Assembly (NCBI GenBank): GCA_014529385.2
Contig: CM043949.1
Span: forward strand, 148,407,850-148,471,849
DNA from: Adiantum capillus-veneris
Taxonomy: Eukaryota; Streptophyta; Polypodiopsida; Polypodiales; Pteridaceae
DNA: 64,000 bases
Direction of reading: 5' to 3'
Below the pieces are notes generated by a model that saw only the letters and a program-made list of their open reading frames with translations, did no database searches and had not been told where the DNA came from. Position 1 is the first letter of the stretch. Each line of letters opens with the position of its first letter. The position numbers and the translations under genes were made by a program. Shown here piece after piece: positions 57,258 to 64,000 of this stretch.

Positions 57258-58810
57258 ATGCCCTCTTGAAAGGCTATGATGTGAGGCTCAAAAACAACCA
57301 AACCCAAGAACACAGGTGGATGACATATCCCTATGCGGAACTAGAAAAGCAAAGGTTTGAAATATGCCAGAAAATGATTCAAACAACCCAAGATTTACTA
57401 GAACCACCAGTTGCAAAACCTGAGGATGTGATCCGTGTCATGCCTACACAAGTAATCCCACCAAACCAGGAACTAGAAGAGCCAGATTCTAGTCATGAGC
57501 ACAGAACAAACCTCAAAGATCCTGCATTAGAACCAAGGATAGTACTGAATACCACGGATAACTCTTTCGAGGGATTTCACCAAGCTATACCTGAGGATTG
57601 TAAAGAGATAGATGGTCTTGACGAATTGTGGAAACAAGTCAGAGAGGCCAATGAAGCCGATGACCTAAGAAGACGAGTAGACAATACTGGTGATGAACGA
57701 GGAGTGTTTCTACCACCAATAGAGGAATTTGAGACTGGATCTCAAATGAATCTAGACGTGCGATCGTATTGGGGCGACAAAGGATTTGTACAATCTATGG
57801 ATAGTCAACCCCATTCGCTAAGAACACTACCGTCCTACATGGGAGAGTACGAGACCAAGTCAGATGTGGTTGCAGTCCCATCACAGAGACTGTCTACCAA
57901 CATCGCCATCAATTCAAAGGGGCTAGTACATATTCTATCTACCCCAGTCACCTGTACAATAATGTTAGCCGAGTTGCTCAGAATAAGACCAAACATGTGG
58001 GCTAATGTGGGTAAATGTCTAGAGAAATTTGGTGTAAAAACCCCAATGACTCAAATCGAGGAAGGCATCAAAGAGCTTCAAATGCCTCAACTAAATACTA
58101 GGCCAGTGCCATTAAACAAGGTAGGCGAGTATTACGAGGGAGAAGATGGAAACACCACTCTTCATGTGGAATTCAATAATGTAAAAACCATGGCAATCCT
58201 TGACAATGGAGCTGGTGTGGCCATTGCAACCAAAGAGGTTTGGCAAAAATGGGGAAAACCTGCCTTGATATCCACACGAATGACCCTGCAGCTTGCATAC
58301 GGACACAAGGAAAAGCCCCTAGGACTGCTAGAAAAAGTACTTGTTACTTCTTGTGGCATTGAATATGAACACACTTTTGATGTTGTTGACTTTGGCAACA
58401 AGAACAACTCTGACATCATTCTGGGAAGACCATTCATGCGACGATTGAAAATGGTCCAAGATTGGGGTTATGACCATATATACCTGAGACATATGGAAAC
58501 CATAACAAAGATAAACTTGAGGGACCATAGCTATAGGGATGTGACACGAACACTGGTTGAGGAGTTTGATTCCGCCACAGTAGCAAGATCAGAACTTCTA
58601 GCTTGGTTAGGTAAGCCTAAAAAACTGTGGATGTGTGGAGCTTCACAATGTGGTAGCTTGAAATGTGAGGAATGTATCCTAGAACGGGTTATAGAGGATA
58701 GGGACTATATCCCAGAACCATTTCCTGAAGAAGAGTTAGAGCCTTTTGGATGGAACACATTCTCTGGACGTGTGCGCCGTGGAGGATGCTCCCACAACAA
58801 AGTTTTGTGA
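57227..58810 (+). CDS. Retropepsin-like protease region of 20.8-kb element
   Basis: 527 codons with no obvious ATG start; upstream is a stop at 57,212, so the frame is probably entered by continuation of the polyprotein. The first 290 residues are acidic and not recognised. Residues 310-412 form a retropepsin-like fold: LHVEFNNVKTMAILDNGAG with Asp326 (DNGA for DSGA), TLQLAYGHKEKPLGLL, and DIILGRPFMRRLKMVQDWG. A Cys cluster (CGASQCGSLKCEEC) lies near 470-483. No RT follows, although RT would come next in an autonomous gypsy element. The protease presumably matures Gag supplied by the same element. Confidence 0.75.
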   Translation: MLAEKVNETLDALLKGYDVRLKNNQTQEHRWMTYPYAELEKQRFEICQKMIQTTQDLLEPPVAKPEDVIRVMPTQVIPPNQELEEPDSSHEHRTNLKDPALEPRIVLNTTDNSFEGFHQAIPEDCKEIDGLDELWKQVREANEADDLRRRVDNTGDERGVFLPPIEEFETGSQMNLDVRSYWGDKGFVQSMDSQPHSLRTLPSYMGEYETKSDVVAVPSQRLSTNIAINSKGLVHILSTPVTCTIMLAELLRIRPNMWANVGKCLEKFGVKTPMTQIEEGIKELQMPQLNTRPVPLNKVGEYYEGEDGNTTLHVEFNNVKTMAILDNGAGVAIATKEVWQKWGKPALISTRMTLQLAYGHKEKPLGLLEKVLVTSCGIEYEHTFDVVDFGNKNNSDIILGRPFMRRLKMVQDWGYDHIYLRHMETITKINLRDHSYRDVTRTLVEEFDSATVARSELLAWLGKPKKLWMCGASQCGSLKCEECILERVIEDRDYIPEPFPEEELEPFGWNTFSGRVRRGGCSHNKVL

Positions 58811-59915
58811 TGAAAATGGCTATGATGTTGTTCCTTATTTTACTGTGAGTGTAATCCAGGAAAACGAAGAGAACCAAACATCAACAAGCTCTCGAAATAA
58901 GGAGCAAACAAAGAAATGTGGAGAATCAAAAGATGAAGAAGACGACGAGTTCTATGACTCTGTAGAACACTTCGAGCTTCAAGAAGATCAACGACCCGGG
59001 AATCAATGTCATCGCTACACGAATAAAGTGCATCAAAAGTGGATTCCAAAGTCCTCGGTGAAGACACAGCCACCACAAGAATCCTCATACATGGCTCCTA
59101 ATAAGGATGCAAAGACTCAGCTAGGAGGAATACGACCAAAGCAACGAGCTAACAATGCTCTAATCAATGGGCTAGAAAAGTCCTCCAAGAAACTACCACC
59201 CACGAGCAAACAGACAATAACTTTCCACTACCATCCAAAAAATCAAGGGAAAGTACAAGAAGTCAACCTTGCTGAGGATAGTAGAGATAGTGATGAATCT
59301 TATGACATCCCCTATCATCAACTTAGGCCATCACTATCACCAACCCCTTCAGCAACAACCATGACAGGTCAAAAGAACAGGACAACAAGTCAAAGCCAAA
59401 AAGCTCAAAAAATTTGGATACCAAAAAGCCAGATCGGCCAAAAACAGATATGGATCAAGAAGACAAAGATCTCTAATGACAAATCACAAGATCCAACACC
59501 AAAACAAAAACAAGGAAAGCTTGCACGAACGGGTAAGAATATCACAAAATTGCAAGCTTTCACAACTCAGGTTTGGGCTCCAAAGAAGTTGATTCAAGCA
59601 CAAAAAAGTCAGGAATTCATTTGGATTCCAAAACAACCACAGTATCAACTTTCAAAGCCTAAATCCCGTCCCCAACCAAGCGTACAAGGGTTGCAGCAAA
59701 GACCATTGTTGACTCACACAACAAAAAGGTGGATCCCAAAGAAGTCTCTTCAAACACAAACGAAGCACGGGCAAGTATGGGTTCCCAATCGAGAGCCAGT
59801 AACAAAACAACCAATAATCGCAAAGAAATGGGTCCCAAAGAAGAACAACAAAACTGCTGTCAGTGCATCGCCGCTTGAATTCTTACAATTCTTCCTACGA
59901 TTACAATACAGTTAG
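58746..59915 (+). CDS. WxPK-repeat protein, last ORF of 20.8-kb element
   Basis: It overlaps the end of the protease frame by 65 bases in another frame; either a separate start at 58,746 or a frameshift continuation. 389 codons, acidic N-terminus (KDEEDDEFYDSVE), then very basic and Gln-rich. Eight W-motifs are spaced along residues 98-370: KWIPK, IWIPK, IWIKK, VWAPK, IWIPK, RWIPK, VWVPN and KWVPK. Similar VWVPK words occur in the nucleocapsid region of some copia Gag proteins, but I know no domain with this repeat. RNA binding is a guess from charge. The long ORF with few defects suggests recent selection. Confidence 0.65.
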   Translation: MDGTHSLDVCAVEDAPTTKFCDENGYDVVPYFTVSVIQENEENQTSTSSRNKEQTKKCGESKDEEDDEFYDSVEHFELQEDQRPGNQCHRYTNKVHQKWIPKSSVKTQPPQESSYMAPNKDAKTQLGGIRPKQRANNALINGLEKSSKKLPPTSKQTITFHYHPKNQGKVQEVNLAEDSRDSDESYDIPYHQLRPSLSPTPSATTMTGQKNRTTSQSQKAQKIWIPKSQIGQKQIWIKKTKISNDKSQDPTPKQKQGKLARTGKNITKLQAFTTQVWAPKKLIQAQKSQEFIWIPKQPQYQLSKPKSRPQPSVQGLQQRPLLTHTTKRWIPKKSLQTQTKHGQVWVPNREPVTKQPIIAKKWVPKKNNKTAVSASPLEFLQFFLRLQYS

Positions 59916-61627
59916 AAGAGAGCAAGTCGCTTCAATCAAGCAACGATACAGGAGCTTCAAAGAACATTACATTGCTTAGAATAGGAAGCCTCGCCAACAA
60001 ATGCCAATAAGCAAATTGCTTACACCCACATCTTGCACAACATAAATCTTTTCCATGCATTGACTGTGTATGCATAATAGGGCTACATTACAAGGCCTGC
60101 ATAGGAACAACTTTTAATTGCCCAAGCACAACACATACCCTTTGCGATACCCTGTCATAAAGGATGACTCCAAATAGGAAGGGGGAGGCATTCTGAATGC
60201 GGACCTAACATTATGACTATTAGAGGTAAATGTTTTGTGAGAGGCATTGAATTTTTGCTTTTTATTGTGATAAATTTTTTACGAAATTTAGAGTATATGC
60301 CCTCATAGTAGTATTACAGAGGAGTATGGGGACAAAATCCATGTATGAGCCCCTAGGGACATGTGTATAGTGTACATAGCATTTAGATTTCTATTTGAAT
60401 GATTTTTCTTTTGTTCACTTGTTTTAAGATTTTCTTTGTTAATTATTAAAAAAAGAAAAAATCCATAATCCACATGAAGAAAAAACTGACGAGAGGCCTG
60501 AGCACTACAAAGAGAAGAAGGTACAAGGAAACGATGAAACTTCACGAAGTATGTCTCAGCAGCCACTACAACAGCCGAAGAACTTGTCAAAAAGCAGTGT
60601 CAACAGGCAACTTACAAGTCATACAAGTCAGAGTCGAGTAGCTAAGCCACAAAATGAGTGAGGTGTTAGTCCCAAAGATTCAAGTAATATTCTCTGTGGT
60701 CTAAGCGTCTTAGCTATTCTAGGTACTGCTCAAGCTGGAAGAGTTGAGCATATTTACGTTGTGTCGCTCATGCTGGTATAGGTGAGAAAAAGAGTCAAAG
60801 TCTAAGTACTTAAGTCTGGTGAAGTGAAGGAGAAGGTCCAAAAGACACTCACGTACTGAGCACAATGAGATACGAGTGGAGAAACTTCTACATCGACAAC
60901 CCTTCTTGGAAAGGTGGAAGCTATTGAGACATCTTTTGATGTCACATGTGCTACATTTATTCCTCAAAACACCCATCATCTCCTTCTTTCACATTGCATG
61001 CTTTTGGTGACAAATTTCTCATATGCATATAGAGTGTCCCATAATTGGCACTTGCATCAGGCACTCTTTCCGTGTTTCACCCAAGCACTCACCTTTCATG
61101 AACATGTACTTCACGTTCAACTGCTCAACTCCAATAAGAGCATATACCAAAGGTATTTTTTTCCCACCGGGTTTTTTTTCCCTTTGGTTATCCAGGTTTT
61201 AGACCCTAATCTAAAGACACCTATCACCATCCTCTTGTACATATTCCTTCCACATAAACAATAAGGAAATGCTACTCAAATCAATTGACAAATGAATTGG
61301 AGCACCAATTTCAGATCATAGCATACTTCTCCTCAATGGGGAGTCGAAGAATGGCCTACAATGACAAAGCTGTAGACAACACTAACAACATGTTTGCACA
61401 GGAACAAAGAAGTCCCCAATGAAGAAGAGCAGACAGAAAAGTAATCAGAGGATCTCAAAAGATGAATGGTTATGATGATAGATGTCCGCTCTAATGGATC
61501 ATAGTTCTTGTTGTGGTTCGACAAAGTTACAAGCAGTGCAACAGATGAAGCCAAAACGACAGCAAAGACCACATCGCCATCGACAATCAGGTTATGTCGG
61601 GGACGACATGAACGAGGAAGGGAGGAG
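59916..61627 (+). other. 3' non-coding region of 20.8-kb element with PPT
   Basis: 1.7 kb with no gene; this is where pol would be expected. It ends with the purine tract GAGGAAGGGAGGAG at about 61,614-61,627 before the 3' LTR. Confidence 0.75.
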
Positions 61628-62585
61628 TGTTGACCGTTGGGTCAACAACACAACATAACTCAAGTTTTGTACCAAAGTCTTATCTTTTGCGAGTTATGAA
61701 ATGCTGCCGATTATGGCTATAAGCGTCATTTGTAATGAGTAGTTATTCTAGTTTCAGAAGCCGGGGTGCAATGGCGCTTCCAGATTGTAAATACAAAACC
61801 ATTTGACCCTTTCAACCCCATTTTTGGTTAAACCTAAGGTAGCCTTAGTATATAAGGTACCTAGATCATTTTGTAAAAGGAGACTTTTAATCATAATCAA
61901 AACTTTAGCGCTGCCGTCTACTGTGTGTGTGAGAGAAAGAGAGTGAGCGTGAGCTTTATCCTCTAGCTACGCCCAGCTCGCTCAGCACATTGGAGATCCG
62001 ACTGCACCATTGTTGTAGGCTCGAGGAGAGCTACGTGACAACGCCAAGCATTCCACGCGAGACTAAGCGCACACGCCGACGCATCTACGAGCTATTTGTG
62101 GTCGTAAGTGTATCAAACGATGTCTGTTTTCTGCGTGTTAGTAGTCTATGGAATCGTGGCGACATAAGCTACGCATAGGTACTCATAAATTTCAGTTTTA
62201 GGCACTTTCAAAATTCTGCTCTGTCATCCTACGCGTTTTTGGCAGATGGGTTTAGAGTGAGGGTTTTGAGTGTAGAAGCTTAGGGACAGGTGTATCCTAG
62301 TGAGGGGATGGTGTTCCTTAAGTTTCGTACGAATCAGGCATGATTAGGTGAGTTAACTTCCATATGTATATATGTGGCTAGGTGGTGTAGTTGAAAGCAG
62401 TGAGGTTCTTGATTGTGGTATAGTTGGCCTTCCAGAGTGTTGTATGTGTAGGATGGTGTCAGCCTGACAAGCTAAAGAGATTTCCTCTGTGTGCCTATTG
62501 TGTCATCTGTGTCCTCGATTGACATTATGTTGATCTAGGTAGTGTTTGCATGCACTTCATGGGTGTGTGAGTCGCTCCTCTAACA
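61628..62585 (+). repeat. 3' LTR of 20.8-kb element
   Basis: 958 bp, uninterrupted copy of the 5' LTR. By eye about eight differences in the first 190 bases, mostly transitions. It preserves the empty target of the TRIM-like element. CATGC at 62,586-62,590 is the right target duplication. Confidence 0.92.
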
Positions 62586-63383
62586 CATGCTTGATTGCTT
62601 TTTGGACTTCGGAACGCTTGTGCTTGCAGTATTCATGCATTCAAACCTTCATCAAGTCTTCATTGAAGCGGTCATCCCATGTTGGAACGGGAAACTCGTC
62701 ATGAAGCATGCTGATGACTCTATCTTTTAAATCATTCGGTACTTCACTCTAGGTGTTTAGTATGTAGTGTCTAAACACCTAACAGCAAAGACCGCGCATG
62801 CGTGAAATCACCTTCTTGCCTTCACCATCCATGATGATGCCACCGCTGAAGTCGACAGAGTAAGGCAAGCCCTCTCGCTACTGACGCGTGAACTTGGGTG
62901 TCTCGTAAGGAGTCTCTATCCGTGTGTTGATGGGGGTACAGATGTCAGGTGTCTCCACTAGAGTCTGAGCCCCGAAGCGAGGAGTGTCCACTGGAGTGAC
63001 TCCTAGAGGAGTAGCTAGTGGTGTGTAGCTGCTAGGAATGGCAGTCAGCCGTGCAAAACTTGGTGTCAATGGCGATTTCGTGGCTGGTGTCGGGACGGGC
63101 AAAGAAGGGGAGGGTAAAGAGTCTCGTTGAACACGAGGCGGTGTCGAAGCATCGGCGGCGGCATCCCCACAACAACCACCACCGCCACCACTAGAGCGTC
63201 AGTGACTAGACGAGTGTGAAGATCGTCTCGTCGACACCGAAGCTTCACACCGAGCTGAATGCTCCAAAACAGAGGAGATGCGGATGGAGTAGGAACGCGC
63301 GATGGTGCACCAGAGCGATGATGCTCCACGTACCACTGTCTCTGCTGGGGTGACAAAGAAGAAAGAAACTCCTCATCATCCAT
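62586..63383 (-). pseudogene. CACTA accessory gene, 5' exon
   Basis: A splice acceptor (TGCAG) precedes ATG at 63,383 (MDDEEFLSSLSPQQRQWYVE). The frame shifts near 63,275, then continues Ser/Gly/Pro/Thr-rich (SVLEHSARCEASVSTRRSS; LPVPTPATKSPLTPS). Then come FSGGIIMDGEGKKVISRM, EVPNDLKDRVISMLHDEFPV, and SEVQKAIKH just before the insertion. It joins in frame to GWDRPDWLAKEDW at 41,784. At least five in-frame stops occur, most readable as former CAG or CGA. The layout and the motif 'poorly conserved tail, then LHDEFPVP...W' resemble the accessory gene at 29,177-30,738. Confidence 0.65.
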
Positions 63384-63452
63384 ACCTGCATGAAACACAG
63401 AAACATTTAAACTTAATATTGAATGAATGGAGTAGAAAACATGGACAAGTAG

Positions 63453-63456
<4 letters not shown>

Positions 63457-63498
<42 letters not shown>
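63457..63498. repeat. GATA and GA microsatellites
   Basis: AGATAGATAGAT units followed by a GA run, within the presumed 5' intron or leader of the CACTA accessory gene. Confidence 0.95.
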
Positions 63499-63501
<3 letters not shown>

Positions 63502-63691
63502 GAGGTGCTTGTCGTCCCTGCTTGTGAGAACATACCTAGAGCATACGTACCTGGAGTGGATGCAAAGACCATTAAATACAATGACGCAATGACGCATATA
63601 AATACAATGACGTAATGACGCAATGATGTGTTCTTCTTCTATTCAACTTGAGTGATGGAAGAGGCAAGTCGATAACTCAGAATTTTCAATC

Positions 63692-63692
<1 letters not shown>

Positions 63693-63738
<46 letters not shown>
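63693..63738. repeat. GA microsatellite
   Basis: About twenty-two GA units. The remaining 260 bases to the window edge show no gene. Confidence 0.95.
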
Positions 63739-63739
<1 letters not shown>

Positions 63740-64000
63740 ACACAATCAAATCTTGCAGTTGAAAAACCAGGTGGTGGAGCTGCATGTGGCCATGGATTGA
63801 CCAGGATGTGAGCGCAAAATAAAAAGAGCGTTATACAACATGGAAGGTACTTAGAGAGCCAGAGTTTTTACGAAACGTAGCTAAATTGTTCAAATACAAT
63901 ATTTATGGCTTTAAGAGATCTCTCTCTCATCCTCGCATAGCTCAGCATAACTTCCTATATCTATATAGAGCTCTCCATTTAAACAGATGTCCTCCGTTTC

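Larger units (their letters stand above)
41785..62585 (+). mobile_element. 20.8-kb LTR element encoding Gag-Pro but no RT (non-autonomous)
   Basis: LTRs at 41,785-45,204 (enlarged by an insertion; about 955 bp without it) and 61,628-62,585 (958 bp) begin TGTTGA and end AACA. Both flanks carry CATGC, an exact 5-bp target duplication. A PBS of the TGGCGCCGTTTCCGGGGA type follows the 5' LTR and a purine tract precedes the 3' LTR. Without its two nested guests the element is about 11.4 kb. Coding content is Gag, a zinc-finger/coiled-coil stretch, a retropepsin-like domain and a WxPK-repeat protein. No RT, RNase H or integrase was found, so it must borrow them. Confidence 0.92.
40624..64000 (-). 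mobile_element. Second CACTA transposon, left end; right end outside window
   Basis: CACTACAAGAG at 40,624 is the canonical CACTA terminus. About 230 bp of subterminal TAGCGACG repeats follow. A spliced accessory gene on minus ends at 41,274 and starts at 63,383. The element is expanded by a 20.8-kb LTR retrotransposon at 41,785-62,585. The outer end is not in the window, so the boundary at 64,000 is only the edge of the sequence. Confidence 0.75.

Noticed and set aside
62878-63102. Separate Thr/Pro-rich small gene
   Set aside because: It is one frame of the damaged CACTA accessory exon, continuous with upstream and downstream segments once stops and a shift are allowed for.

Overview
The window looks like repeat-dominated nuclear DNA of a land plant with a large genome. 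The evidence is spliced GDSL-lipase exons, Tat-like Ty3/gypsy retrotransposons, En/Spm (CACTA) DNA transposons with TNP2/DUF4216/DUF4218-type coding sequence, and deep nesting of LTR elements. I cannot name the species; a gymnosperm, fern or other large-genome plant would fit. I see no intact host gene, no tRNA or rRNA, and nothing bacterial or viral. Identities are judged by eye.

Layout, left to right. Positions 1-5,970 are a satellite-like array built on a GGTCCACCACYTGTCCAA box. Positions 6,665-11,468 are a minus-strand LTR retrotransposon that keeps only gag. A GC-rich tandem array lies at 12,060-12,560. Positions 13,150-18,840 are a decayed minus-strand gypsy element (IN, RNase H, RT, PR, gag, PBS in reverse order). 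A second gypsy remnant (19,930-21,234) has its gag split by a complete CACTA transposon (21,235-31,145, target duplication TGT); the gag frame resumes at 31,146. The CACTA carries a TNP2-type transposase on minus and an accessory gene on plus, fired from a shared divergent region. Positions 33,490-35,100 hold a plus-strand gypsy remnant with PPT and LTR start. A four-exon GDSL esterase/lipase pseudogene occupies 35,830-37,307 on minus. An inverted-repeat MITE-like element lies at 39,012-39,499.

Positions 40,624-64,000 are one Russian-doll locus. A second CACTA element begins at 40,624 and runs off the right edge. Its accessory gene (minus) is split in an exon by a 20.8-kb LTR element (41,785-62,585, target duplication CATGC). 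That element encodes Gag, protease and a WxPK-repeat protein but no reverse transcriptase. It has itself received a 2.46-kb non-coding TRIM-like LTR element in its 5' LTR (42,536-44,995, target duplication GCTAG) and a 6.97-kb gypsy element in its leader (45,854-52,818). The gypsy element encodes PR-RT-RNase H-RNase H-IN but no gag.

Three observations stand out. First, the gag-only element (6,665-11,468) and the pol-only element (45,854-52,818) share LTR, PBS, leader and PPT sequence and have complementary coding content, suggesting a two-part retrotransposon system. Second, the leader of the 20.8-kb element carries eight copies of a 24-bp palindrome (half AGACATCCTACG). Third, most in-frame stops in these transposon genes sit where a glutamine codon (CAA/CAG) would need only a C-to-T change, and a few where an arginine CGA would, the signature expected from deamination of methylated cytosine.
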